A stretch of DNA of 64,000 bases. Source: Orobanche coerulescens (taxonomy: Eukaryota; Streptophyta; Magnoliopsida; Lamiales; Orobanchaceae). The notes under the pieces are model-generated. The model did not search any database and was not told where the DNA came from. It was given only the letters and a program-made list of their open reading frames with translations. Where the stretch lies: contig CM065815.1 in NCBI GenBank assembly GCA_033398695.1, forward strand, positions 8,488,501-8,552,500, read 5' to 3'. A program made the translations under genes and the position numbers. Shown piece after piece: positions 1 through 11,899 of the stretch. Every line of letters begins with the position of its first letter. Position 1 is the stretch's first letter.

Positions 1-351
1 CGACGCGCGTATGGTCTTTGCATCATTGTCCCACTAGTGTATACTACTAGCTTGTTGAACTACCCATACACCTTCTTATTAATAAACCAGTCAATAAGGC
101 TTTAATTTTTCAATTTGGGATAACTTTCTATACCCACTTTAACTGTTCACCATTTCAATAAATGACCAACTTTAATTATTTATTTCTCACTCATCGAAAA
201 TCAATTTTGAGAAAAATAAAATCCTACATTTATCTTCTAGAAACGTAGATTCATAATTTAGTATTTAATTCCCAAGAATTAAATATTTTATCATCATTAA
301 ATCAGTTTAAATTGAGTCAAAACTCATTTTCTGTAAAATCAGTTTTCAACA
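1..351 (-). repeat. Copia-type LTR-like direct repeat, left copy
   Basis: This stretch matches 4253-4603 almost base for base, including the shared words around 'tggtctttgcatcatt' and a terminus ending CAACA. On the minus strand it would begin TGTTG, as plant Copia LTRs often do. It flanks the Copia pseudogene on its 3' side. The similarity continues past the expected LTR end, to about 425, so this is not a clean LTR boundary and a segmental duplication is equally possible. The left edge is cut by the window. Confidence 0.55.
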
Positions 352-368
352 TTTACTACTAGTATAAA

Positions 369-791
369 GATTCAAAAAATGAAATGCGCTAGGTGTTCAG
401 ATAGCTAACGCGTAGCTTCAAGAGGCTTAATTGGGGATTAACTAGACTAGGCGGATTTTTTTTATTATCATCATTTTTATATATAAAAATTATATGTAAA
501 ATATTAATATGTAACCGCTAAACATATATATAGTTAATTATATATTAAATCTAAAACATTGATATAGGTATAAAGGATTTCATAATATCTCAATTTAGAA
601 ATTTATAGTACTGCTAGAAAAATAAAATAAATAACCGCCTAAGCACCTGCCCGGCCCGGATAGGCTATCGATTAATCACCGAGATTCTCAGTACAAGCAC
701 TGAAGCACCTAAGCCACAATCGAAATGGAGAAGCCCTTCTAGAAATTAATTGGAGAATTAATCAGTGTAGGCTGAGATTTTTAGAACAATG
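369..791 (+). repeat. Dispersed repeat H (hAT-like TIR element), degenerate copy
   Basis: It shares the words 'gcgctaggtgttc', 'gctaacg..tagc', 'aggcgg' and a closing TTTTTAGAACA-ATG with the better copy at 31201-52353. The centre is AT-rich. The terminal sequence resembles the H terminus TTTTTAGAACACTG with a substitution. No target duplication was found. Non-coding. Confidence 0.5.
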
Positions 792-1542
792 ATTAATATA
801 TAATTAACAATCAGGTGCTTTCCTAAATGTAGCAAACATTAAAAAACGGAGGATGTATAATAATAGTACTAAATTCGATTTTAAAAAAAAAGTGTTAGAT
901 AAAAAAACGGTAATACTCATAAATTGATCCCTACGTGTTATGAAATAATTAATTGAGAGAGATATTTTTATTTTAATTACAAATATTTTTTAATTATTAT
1001 TTTATTACTTTTATATCTACATAAACTATAAAGTTCTATTAAATTTATTACAAAATATAGTTTTTTTTAATAATTCTAAGATATATGTAGTGTAAAAGAT
1101 AATGACAAATAACCAATGATAAATAACCGATAGGAAAACTTGTTGATGAGTTCATTAAAAAAATGGTGGATTGTAAATATGATATTTATACATTTATTTT
1201 CATATATTCTTATTTTAAGTGTTACTAGTTATAATTTTAACTTGATTTATATTAACTTATGATAAAGAATTATATATTATATAGATATATTTTATTTTTT
1301 TATATAAAATTGTAGGAACGCTAAACCTACGCTATACGCTACGCTATTTGCGCTACGTGCTATCAAGACAAAAACGCTACACATCAACGCTGCGCTATTT
1401 AAAACACTGATATATATACATGAAAGCACCGTGACAATTTTGAAAAATACTTTTCTTAAACGAAAAACTGATATCGTAATACTTGAATTTTTTTCACCCA
1501 AAAACTATAAGTATTTATTTACTTTTTTGGAGGGAGGGAGAG
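792..1542. other. AT-rich stretch with a short 'GCTACGC' repeat remnant
   Basis: No coding sequence is seen. Positions 1317-1410 carry repeated words such as ACGCTACGCTA and GCGCTACG and end in AAAACACTG. The same signature occurs at 4939-5021, so both may be ends of a second hAT-like family whose terminus would be CAGTGTTTT. The rest is AT-rich and unremarkable. Confidence 0.4.
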
Positions 1543-2020
1543 TAGGGATGTCAATGGGTCGGGTAGGGTATGGGTATGCCTCCTCCATATCCTATCCTAT
1601 TTGATTCGGATCGGGTTCGGGTATTGTCCATCGGGTAATCGGGTACCCAATGGGTATTCGGGTACCCGTATACCCTATATTTAAGAATATAAATATTTTT
1701 AATATATATCATAAATACACACAATGTAATTAATAAATTCAATTTAGTATAATAAATATTTAAAATATAATATTTTATATAATAATATATATAACTTATA
1801 ATATAATATTATATTTATGTATAATATATAATAATAATAATATATTAATATAATTCAAATGGGTACACAGGTCGGGTAATCGGGTCGGGTATTCGGGTAA
1901 TATACTATAACCATACCCTACCCATACCCGACCATAAAATTTCGGGTTCGGTCGAAATCCGACCCGATTTCGGGTTTATCCGACGAGTAGGATCGGGTAC
2001 GGATAAAATTGACATCCCTA
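1543..2020. mobile_element. hAT-like MITE, 478 bp, G-rich internal repeats
   Basis: The ends are perfect 13-bp inverted repeats, TAGGGATGTCAAT at 1543 and its complement ending at 2020. Just inside each end lie many short words of the type GGGTCGGGTA and GGGTATTCGGG, with an AT-rich core (about 1680-1850). The flanks 1535-1542 (AGGGAGAG) and 2021-2028 (AAGGAGGG) are only a rough 8-bp target duplication, so the superfamily is inferred from the terminal type. No transposase is encoded. It parallels the MITE at 11228-11899. Confidence 0.7.
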
Positions 2021-2064
2021 AAGGAGGGGGGGGGGGTAATTTAAGCAACGCTACATTTGCAGCA

Positions 2065-3870
2065 TTTTTTACTTTTTGTCATGTTTTGCTCGGGCGATTG
2101 CTGACGTGGATTTTATTTTACAATTCAGTTGATTTTCAACATCATTTTTATACATTTTAAACGTGCTTTATCTTTGATTCTAAAAAAAAACACATAGCAA
2201 TATTTTGTGCAATCATCTATAAAAGTGACGGTGTATTTTTACCTCCTCTAGTTTGCACAAATTTTAAGTCACATGCATCGGTGTGAATTAATCCTAGAGG
2301 AGTAGTATTCCTTTTCACCGAATGAAAAGGCAATTTAGCCATTTTTGCTTCAACACATACTTCACATTTCTTATTAAGTTCAACATGGGTTTTAGGAATC
2401 AATTCTAGATTAATTAGTCTTTTAATCGATTTTAGACAAACATGGTCCCATCTAGAATGCCATAAATCTGAACACTCGATCAAGTAAACAGAATAAGGAG
2501 CATTATTATTTACATTATTATTACTTTTATTCTTGCCTTCACGGCTTACAAGCATCACATTCATTTTGAATAATCCCCTATCAAGATAACCCCGACCAAG
2601 GAACATTCCAAACTTGCTTATAATAAATCTATCAAACTCAAAAACTAGTCTAAACCCATGAGTAACTAGTAGAGAGCCTGAAACTAAATTCCTCCGGACG
2701 TACATGCAGCACATCCTTAAGCAGTAGCTCCTTTCCATAGGTCACCTTTAAGACCACTTTCCCCACACCTGCAATCACAGAAGAAGCAGAGTTTACCATA
2801 TGCAGTTTCCTACCATCAATAACATTATAGGAAGAGAACATGTCCTTTTCAGAACAAACATGACGAGTAGCCCCAGTATCAACATACCAAGCGCGATGAT
2901 TCTCCACCATATTGATTTCAATCACCATAACTGAGACCTCCTCGTCCAGCTCATCAACCATAGCTGACAACTCCAGATCTGTCATGTCAACATCGTCATG
3001 TTCAACCATATTGGAAACTCGCTTGCCTTTGTTTCGCTGACCAGTTGAACTTATTGGCAAGCGACAGTCCTTTGCCTTATAGTTTGTATTACCACAGTTG
3101 TGGCAATTTCCAGTGAACTTCTTTGCCTTAAATGGCTTTTCCCCCTTTGTTCTGAATATGGTTTAGTTTTCTCTTTTTGCTAGAGGACTCATGTTCAAAC
3201 AAATTTACTTTGGCCTCCATAGGGCCTCTCTTTAACTTAGAATCAGACTTTCGGTTGTCTTCCTCAATTCTGAATCGAACAACCAAGTCCTCTAAGCTCA
3301 TTTCCTTTCGTTTGGGTTTCAAGTAATATTTGAAGTCCTTCCAAGTAGGAGGAAACTTCTCAATTATCGTGCCAACAACAAATGGTTCAGGAAGAATCAT
3401 TCCTTCGGCATTATTTCGTGCACAATCAATTGAATTATTGGACTTGTTCGATAACTGTTTTGAAGTCCGTCATCTAAAAGTCCAGGTAGCGTCCGATCAC
3501 GAACTTCTTGGCTCCAGCATCATCGGTTTTGTAGTTTTTCTCCAAAGAATTCTAGAGCTCTTTAGAGGTCTTGATTTGACTGTACACGTTGTATAGAGAA
3601 TCAATCAGCCCATTCAATATCGTATTATGGCACATAAAGTCGCCGTTACACCACTGATCATAAGCAAAACGCTTCGTACGATCAGTTTCCGTCTCACGGA
3701 CCACACGAGAATCATTCTTGAGATAAATAGCAAGTCCCAAGATAAAACAACATCTTTTGCTACCATCTCTTAATGTCAACAACCGAAAACTTCTTGGGTT
3801 TCTCAGCCTGTACTGCAATAGTAGGTGCAACAGCTTTGGCAGTGGCGGCAGCATCAGCATCGGTTGCCAT
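2065..3870 (-). pseudogene. Ty1/Copia gag-protease-integrase remnant (truncated)
   Basis: Read from 3870 downwards this is the first half of a plant Copia polyprotein. It runs from a gag start with the motif KKFSVVDIKRW, through a UBN2-type gag domain, a CCHC zinc knuckle ([14 protein letters not shown], about 3072-3113), an aspartic protease site ([13 protein letters not shown], about 2857-2897), a GAG-pre-integrase HHCC segment (about 2300-2460) and the first integrase catalytic region (FIDDCT, about 2215-2240, reached after a frameshift). Similarity fades near 2065, and reverse transcriptase and RNase H are absent. Several frameshifts and stops lie between 3060 and 3850. In life it would have supplied capsid, protease and integrase for retrotransposition; here it is dead. 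Domain order PR-INT before RT is diagnostic of Copia. Confidence 0.85.
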
Positions 3871-3935
3871 TGGAAATTACAAAAAATAAGAAAATTTGTC
3901 TTACGATTGTTGCTTCTGTGAACTTCCAACAATGT

Positions 3936-4110
3936 AATTACAAGTGGGTTTCCAAACTTGGCTGATTGCATGTGGGTTTCCAAACTTGGATAATTGCAGC
4001 TGGGTTCTACACTTGGCTGATTGCAGCTGGGTTTTCAACCTCCAAAAATCATTTTGGTTTTCAAGCTCCAAAAAAAATCAGCTGGGTTTTAAACTTGGTT
4101 GATGACATTG
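3936..4110 (-). repeat. Short imperfect tandem repeats in the Copia leader
   Basis: About six imperfect copies of a roughly 30-bp unit containing 'gctgggtttt..aacttgg' and 'ctgattgcag' lie between the gag start and the right LTR-like repeat. Non-coding, probably the untranslated leader. Confidence 0.5.
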
Positions 4111-4252
4111 GGCTTGGCTGCAAAAATTAATATAGTTACAACCCAAGCTCCCACGGTCCAAGTCGCTCAAGTCCAGCCCAAAGTCCAATTGCCAAGAACC
4201 TAGTCCAAGCCCAAGCCCACGCCCGAGCCGAGCCGGAGGGCGGACGACGGCA

Positions 4253-4603
4253 ACGCGCATGTGGTCTTTGCATCATTGGCTCACTGGTGTATATTACTGG
4301 CTTGTTGAACTACCCATGCACCTTCTTATTAATAAACTAGTCACGAAGGCTTTAATTTTCCAATGTGGGATAACTTTCCATACCCACTTTAAGTGTTCAT
4401 CATTTTAAATAAATGGCCAACTTTAATCATTTATTTCTCACCCACTAGCAATTGGTTTTGAGAAAAATAAAATCCTATGTTTATCTTCTCGAAACGTAGA
4501 TTTATAATTTAATATTTAATTCCTAAGAATTAAATATTTTACCATCATTAAATTGATTTAAATTGAGTCAAAACTCATTTTTTTAAAAAACCAATTTCCA
4601 ACA
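4253..4603 (-). repeat. Copia-type LTR-like direct repeat, right copy
   Basis: Direct repeat of 1-351. On the minus strand it starts TGTTGGAAATTGG, a typical Copia LTR 5' end, and would be the 5' LTR of the minus-strand pseudogene. No obvious Met-tRNA primer site follows it inward, and both copies are followed outward by the same 'tttactactagtataaag' flank, which argues for duplication of a larger segment. Confidence 0.55.
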
Positions 4604-5084
4604 TTTACTACTAGTATAAAGATACAAAAATGAAATGCGCTAGGTGTTCGGATTGCTAACGCCTAGCTTCGAGAGGCTTAATTTAACTGGACTATCCATT
4701 TAAGGAATTTTGTTTGATTTATTGCTTACACATGTACTCTACAACTAGTAAAAAAATATTGCGCAAGAACTTACCGATTTTAGGGGATTTTTTCTATATT
4801 TTTCTGTTTCTCATGGATTATTATAAGATTTCTAGATTGTTTTGATTATTTGATATATTTGCTTTAGTTATTTACCTAATGTTCCTACGTATACATATTA
4901 TTTATTTTTTAACTAAAAAAAATGTATGTTCAAATTACTTACGCTATGCGCTACGCTATTTTGTGCTACGCTATTCCGTACAAAAATGCTATGTGCATGT
5001 GCAACGTAACTGAAAACACTGGAGGGCGGGAGGAAGGGGGTGAAGTTGAAGGTAAAAATGTTTGTAGGTTTTTTTCGAAATGAT
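4604..5084. other. H and 'GCTACGC' repeat remnants, otherwise featureless
   Basis: 4620-4684 repeats the start of the H copy at 369. 4939-5021 repeats the 'GCTACGC' block of 1317-1410, ending AAAACACTG. The remainder is AT-rich without coding potential. With 4253-4603 this gives the same module order as 1-1410 with a large deletion. Confidence 0.4.
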
Positions 5085-6074
5085 CCTGATGTAATTATTT
5101 TTTACCTGCTGCTCATGATATTCTCTTCACCGAATCCCCGCCACTTTAAAGACCGCATGCATACTACAGGTTCCAGAAGACAAAACATGCAAATGCAAAA
5201 AAAAATCCTTAAATGGATAGGAGAAAGAGCATCATCTACATGTTGAGGCATTTATTTCTCTTTAAAACATTCAAAGTCACATATTTTTGATACAGAATAT
5301 ATATATATATATATATATATGAGCTCAATCATTTGTAATTAGCCCATGCCTTGAAAGGAATTAGCAAGTTATATTCAGTTATGATCCTTTCAGTTCCGTT
5401 CCATTTATTTTCTTTCATCCACTACATATAATCAATAGAAACACTATATTATGTTTCATGTACTCATTTTCTAAAGCCTTCATAATCATTTCTTTAAATC
5501 AAACACTAACGAGCACCATCGACCAAAATGGCACACGCTTCTTTTCAGTGGGTCGATTCCGATAAGAAAAGGCTGAGCTCATCCCAAAATTCACCAACAA
5601 ATATTTTCCACATATTTCAAAAATGCCCCTTTTCCAAATAACGAATTGCAATCTCCTCCACTACATCAATGTTTCACTTACTATTGTGTCGGCCGATCGA
5701 AATTGCGTTCCGACGGTTCAATTGAATGTTTGATACCTCTAACTCACCCCAAGTGTGTTGTACCCAATTTTATCCTTGTGTTACCCGAAGATGGTACAAG
5801 AGAATCGAATATTCACAGCAGTCACACATAAACATGGCTTACATTCAGTCTCGTGAACTGATGTAATCTGTTTTTTACCTGGTGCTCATGATATTCTCTT
5901 CACTGAATCCCCGCCACTTTAAAGACCGCATGCATACTACAGGTTCCAGAAGACAAAACATGCAAATGCAAAAAAAAATTCCTTAAATGGATAGGAGAAA
6001 GAGCCTCCTCTACACGTTGAGCAAGACATTTATTTCTCTTTAAAACATCCAAAGTCACATATTTTTTATACAGA

Positions 6075-6115
<41 letters not shown>

Positions 6116-8428
6116 CTCAATCATTTGTAATTAGCCAATGCCTTGAAAGGAATTAGCAAGTTCTATTCAGTTATGATCCTTTCAGTTTCGTTCCATCTAT
6201 TTTCTTTCATCCACTACATATAATTTATAGAAACACTATATTATGTTTCCTATACTGCTTTCTAAAGCCTTCACAATCATTTCTTTAAATCAAACGCTAA
6301 CGAGCACCATCGACCAAAATGGCACACGGCTTTTTTTCAGTGGGTCGATTCCGGTAAGAAAAGGTTGAGCTCATCCCAAATTCACCAACAAATATTTTCC
6401 ACATATTTCAAAAACGTCCCTTTTCCAAATAACGAATTGCAATCTCCTCCATTACATCAATGTCTGACTTACTATTGTGCCGACCGATCGAAATTGCGTT
6501 CTGACGGTTCAACTGAATCGTTTGATACCTCTAACTCAACCCAAGTGTGTTGTACCCTATTTTACCCTTCTGTTACCCGAAGATGGTACGAGAGAATCGA
6601 ATATTCACAGCGGTCACACATAAACATGGCTTACATTCAGTCTCGTGAACTAATGTAATTTGTTTTTTACCTGGTGCTCATGATATTCTCTTCACCGAAT
6701 CCCCGCCACTTTAAAGACCGCATGCATACTACAGGTTCCACAAGACAAAACATGCAAATGCAAAAAAAATTCTTTAAATGGATAGGAGAAAGAGCCTCCT
6801 CTACACGTTGAGCAAGGCATTTATTTCTCTTTAAAACATCCAAAGCCACATATTTTTTATACAGAATATATATATATATATACACACACATATTGACCTC
6901 ATATATATATATATATATATATATGAGCTCAATCATTTGTAATTAGCCCATGCCTTGAAAGGAATTAGCAAGTTCTATTCAGTAATGATCCTTTCAGTTC
7001 CGTTCCATTTATATTATGGTTCATGTATTCCTTTTCTAAATCCTTCACAATCATTTCTTTCAATCAAACGCTAACAAGCACCATCGACCAAAATGGCACA
7101 CGACTCCTTTTCAATGGGTCGATTCCGATAAGAAAATGCTAAGCTCATCCCAAAATTCATCAACAAATATTTTCCACATATTTCAAAAATGCCCATTTTC
7201 CAAATAACGAATTGCAATCTCCTCCACTACATCAACGTCTCACTTACTAATGTGTCGGCCGATCGAAATTGCGTTCCGACGGTTCAACTGAATCGTTTGA
7301 TACCTCTAACTCACCCCAAGTGTGTTGTACCCTATTTTACCCTTGTGTTACCCGAAGATGGTACAAGAGAATCGAATATTCAAAGCGGTCACACATAAAC
7401 ATGGCTTACATTTAGTCTCGTGAACTGATGTAATTTGTTTTTTACCTGGTGCTCATGATATTCTCTTCACCGAATCCCCGCCACTTTAAAGACCGCATGC
7501 ATACTATAGGTTCCAGAAGACAAAACATGCAAATGCAAAAAAAAATTCCTTAAATGGATAGGAGAAAGAGCCTCCTCGACACGTTGAGCAAGGCATTTAT
7601 TTCTCTTTAAAACATTCAAAGTCACATATTTTTGATACATAATATATATATATATATATATGAGCTCAATCATTTGTAATTAGTCCATGCCTTGAAAGGA
7701 ATTAGCAAGTTCTATTCAGTTATGATCCTTTGAGTTCCGTTCCATTTATTTTCTTTCATCCACTACATATAATCAATAGAAACACTATATTATGTTTCGT
7801 GAACTCCTTTTCTAAAGCCTTCACAATCATTTCTTTAAATTAAATGCTAACGAGCACCATCGACCAAAATGGCACACGACTCTTTTTCAATGGGTGGATT
7901 CCGATAATAAAAGGCTGAGCTCATCCCAAAATTTACCAACAAATATTTTCCACATATTTCAAAAATGCCCATTTTCCAAATAACGAATTACAATCTCCTC
8001 CACTACATCAACGTCTCACTTACTATTGTGCCGGCCGATTGAAATTGCGTTCCGATGGTTCAACTGAATCGTTTGATACCTCTAACTCACCCAAAGTGTC
8101 TTGTACCCGATTTTACCCTTGTGTTACCCGAAGATGGTACAAGAGAATCGAATATTCACAGCGGTCACACATAAACATGGCTTACATTCAGTCTCGTGAA
8201 CTGATGTAATTTATTTTTTACCTGGTGCTCATGATATTCTCTTCACCGAATCCCCGCCACTTTAAAGACCGCATGCATACTATAGGTTCCAGAGGACAAA
8301 ACATGCAAATGCAAAAAAAATTCCTTAAATGGATAGAAGAAAGAGCCTCCTCGACACGTTGAGCAAGGCATTTATTTCTCTTTAAAACATTCAAAGTCAC
8401 ATATTTTTTATACAGAATACACACACAA

Positions 8429-8497
<69 letters not shown>

Positions 8498-9942
8498 CTC
8501 AATCATTTGTAATTAGTCCATGCCTTGAAAGGAATTAGCAAGTTCTATTCAGTTATGATCCTTTGAGTTCCGTTCCATTTATTTTCTTTCATACACTACA
8601 TATAATCAATAGAAACACTATATTATGGTTCGTGTATTCCTTTTCTAAATCCTTGACAATCATTTCTTTAAATCAAACGCTAACGAGCACCATCGACCAA
8701 AATGGCACACAACTCTTTTTCAATGGGTCGATTCCGATAAGAAAATGCTGAGCTCATCCCAAAATTCACCAACAAATATTTTCCACATATTTCAGAAATG
8801 CCCATTTTCCAAATAACGAATTGCAATCTCCTCCACTACATCAACATCTCACTTACTATTGTGCCGGCCGATCAAAATTGCGTTCCGACGGTTCAACTGA
8901 ATCGTTTGATACCTCTAACTCACCCCAAGTGTGTTGTACCCTATTTTACCCATGTGTTACCCGAAGATGGTACCAGAGAATCGAATATTCACAGCGGTCA
9001 CACATAAACATGGCTTACATTCAGTCTCGTGAACTGATGTAATTTGTTTTTTACCTGGTGCTCATGATATTCTCTTCACCGAATCCCCGCCACTTTAAAG
9101 ACCGCATGCATACTATAGGTTCCAGAAGGCAAAACATGCAAATGCAAAAAAAAAAAAAATCCTTAAATGGATAGAAAGCCTCCTCGACACGTTGAGCAAG
9201 ACATTTATTTCTCTTTAAAACATCCAAAGTCACATACTTTTGATACAGAAAACATATATATATATATATATATATATATGAGCTCAATCATTTGTAATTA
9301 GTCCATGCCTTGAAAGGAATTAGCAAGTTCTATTCAGTTATGATCCTTTCAGTTCCGTTCCATTTATTTTCTTTCATCCACTACATATAATCAATATAAA
9401 CACTATATTATGTTTCATGAACTCCTTTTCTAAAGCCTTCACAATCATTTCTTTAAATTAAACGCTAACGAGCACCATCGACCAAAATGGCACACGACTC
9501 TTTTTCAATGGGTCGATTCCGGTAATAAAAGACTGAGCTCATCCCAAAATTTACCAACAAATATTTTCCACATATTTTAAAAACGCCCCTTTTCCAAATA
9601 ACGAATTGCAATCTCCTCCACTACATCAATGTCTCACTTACTATTGTGCCGACCGATCGAAATTGCGTTCCGACGGTTCAACTGAATTGTTTGATACCTC
9701 TAACTCACCCAAAGTGTCTTGTACCCTATTTTACCCTTGTGTTACACGAAGATGGTACAAGAGAATCGAATATTCACAGCAGTCACACATAAACATGGCT
9801 TACATTCAGTCTCGTGAACTGATGTAATTTGTTTTTTACCTGGTGCTCATGATATTCTCTTCACCGAATCCCCACCACTTTAAAGACCTCATGCATACTA
9901 CAGGTTCCAGAAGACAAAAAAAATTCCTTAAATGGAGAGGAG
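5085..9942. repeat. Tandem satellite array, segment 1 (units about 773-833 bp)
   Basis: The anchor word 'gctcatgatattctcttcac' recurs at 5111, 5884, 6676, 7451, 8227, 9060 and 9845, giving periods of 773, 792, 775, 776, 833 and 785 bp. Every unit has the same order: anchor, a short A-tract (about 40-60 bp on), an AT or AC/AT microsatellite, the motif 'tcaatcatttgtaatta', a 'taaagccttcacaatcatt' block, and a segment with a roughly 73-codon open frame. Most length variation comes from the microsatellite. Units fall into diagnostic types (see findings). The array is interrupted at 9942 by element B. No known gene is recognised in the unit. Confidence 0.9.
8416..8495. repeat. Compound AC/AT microsatellite in the satellite unit
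   Basis: A dinucleotide tract of (AC)n then (AT)n, the longest in the array. Other units have only (AT)n at the same place, for example 5298-5321, 6078-6110, 6868-6924, 7642-7660, 9255-9279 and 63215-63241. Frames such as IYIYIYI across these tracts are artefacts. Confidence 0.85.
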
Positions 9943-11227
9943 TGTAACACCCCCAAATCCCATTGGGTTATTACAGTGCCGTGGACCCCACACCAGGTGA
10001 TCCACCAGGCGAACACGACTAAAATACAACAAACTGACCAAAATAGGAAATCATAGACCCTACTATGATGTCCGACATACTATTCCGATATGGAATTTCA
10101 ACGACAAGGATGGGCCTACATGGCCAAAATAAAATACAACAACATCCACGAGACTTGTTCGGATAATACAAAATGACAACGACTGAACAAAATTGGAGTA
10201 CTCCAAACTGTCTGACCGACATGAACCCAAAATATCTCGGACTAGTATCGCTCGAATGCCTCGTCGCCATCGTCATGCCCCTGTGTCTCAACTCTCTCCT
10301 CGCAAGCACCTAAAACATGAAAACATGTTCCGCCCCCACGGGGTCAGTCATCCAGAATAATGAATATCAAATACATGCACAACATGATATGCATCCAAAG
10401 GCGTAATAAAGACAACAATGGTAGTACGAGATGCTCACAAACCAAAGTAAGAATCGAGCATTCGTGGAACACTATGCCCACGGCATACGATCAATACCTG
10501 CTCAATAGGTTAGAACATATGTGCCCAACGGCGAATCATCAATATAGAACACAACAATACATTACCCGAAGGTAAATCAAACCAACACTGAATAAATAAG
10601 GATCACAATGCCCGAAGGCTCCAACGGAAATACCGATACGTCACAATGGCCTGAAAGCCCTCAGCCGAAGCTGCCAAAATATCACGATGGCCTGAAAGCC
10701 GAACAGCCCGAAGCTGCCAAAATATCACGATGGCCTGAAAGCCGAAACGGCCAAGTCAGTAAATCATCACAATACAGATCTCAAAGAAACAAACCTGACT
10801 GTCGAACATACCCCTCTGGCGTATGAACGCTTAATCACAAAACGTCGAACACATCCAATCAAACATGGACTATGAACGATCAAAAATTGTACGGCTCAAA
10901 GATGGACATCACAGTACGCCGGATCTGGAAATGTGTCCGTGCACATATCCACCCCGTATACGGAATCCAGAAATATACGTGGGACAATGTACCTAATTAG
11001 CCTCACGAACTACGTCTCGTGTGCACGGTCCAATGCGAAAACATCCACGCATGACCATCGTGTGCCTGGCTAAAAATTCTACATAATAACCAATCGGAAC
11101 GCAGATATGATTCCGGATATGTCACGATACAACATGACAACGAAACTCAAAGGATAACACATCCAATACGGATCATACGACTCACCAAGTGAACGATGAC
11201 ACACGAATAATGAAAGATCGACACGAC

Positions 11228-11899
11228 TAGGGGTGGGCATGGGACGGGATGGGACGGGCCTGAGGTCATCCCACATCCCGTCCCGTGTTATAACAAGCGG
11301 GACGGGACGGGACGGGATTGGTGATTTCAAAATTTCATCCCGCGCGGGCCTTATCCCGGTTGGGACGGGACGGAACGGGACGGGAGGGGTTTAGTCCCGC
11401 ATAAAAAAGTTCAAAATATAAATTAGAAAAAAGTAAGAAAATCTATAATTTTATACATCGAAATTCGGGAAAAATATCCAACAACTAATTTAATAGCCTA
11501 AATTAAACTTTTAAAATAACAATTATTAACATTGAATACAACATATCCATTTTTTTTTTGAAAAAATATCAGTTACTAACTTTATATTGGTTGCTTAGGT
11601 TTGTGTATAATTATAAAATATAGATAGTAAAAAATAAAAATAGTTTATTATTAAAAATTAATTAAAAAAGGGTTACAAATAATAAAAATATATGGTTTTA
11701 AAAGGGTTAAAAACTTAGCGGGACGGGACGGGCCTTACGGGCCTCAGATTTTTTGTCCCGTGTCCCGTCTCGTAGTTACTCTAATGGGACGGGACGGGAC
11801 GGGCCCAGTGTTTTTAATTTTGGATCCCGTCCCATCCCGGATAATTTTGGGACGGGACCGGGACGAGATCGGGATTTTGAATTTTTGTGCCCACCCCTA
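11228..11899. mobile_element. hAT MITE, 672 bp, with perfect 8-bp target duplication
   Basis: The terminal inverted repeats are TAGGGGTGGGCA at 11228 and TGCCCACCCCTA ending at 11899. The 8-bp word GACACGAC flanks both sides (11220-11227 and 11900-11907). The other LTR of element B, near 29172-29185, shows the unoccupied site with a single copy of that word (one base changed). The subterminal regions are packed with GGGACGGGAC repeats and the core is AT-rich. No transposase. An 8-bp duplication and this terminus are typical of hAT elements. Confidence 0.93.

Noticed and set aside
6868..8495. Minus-strand ORFs rich in IYIYIYI and VCVCVC near the satellite units
   Set aside because: They are translations of AT and AC microsatellites running into satellite sequence; they recur in every unit with no start context or known domain.
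11228..11899. GGGACGGG runs as interstitial telomere repeats
   Set aside because: The unit is not the plant telomere TTTAGGG, and the block has inverted ends and an 8-bp target duplication, so it is a transposon.
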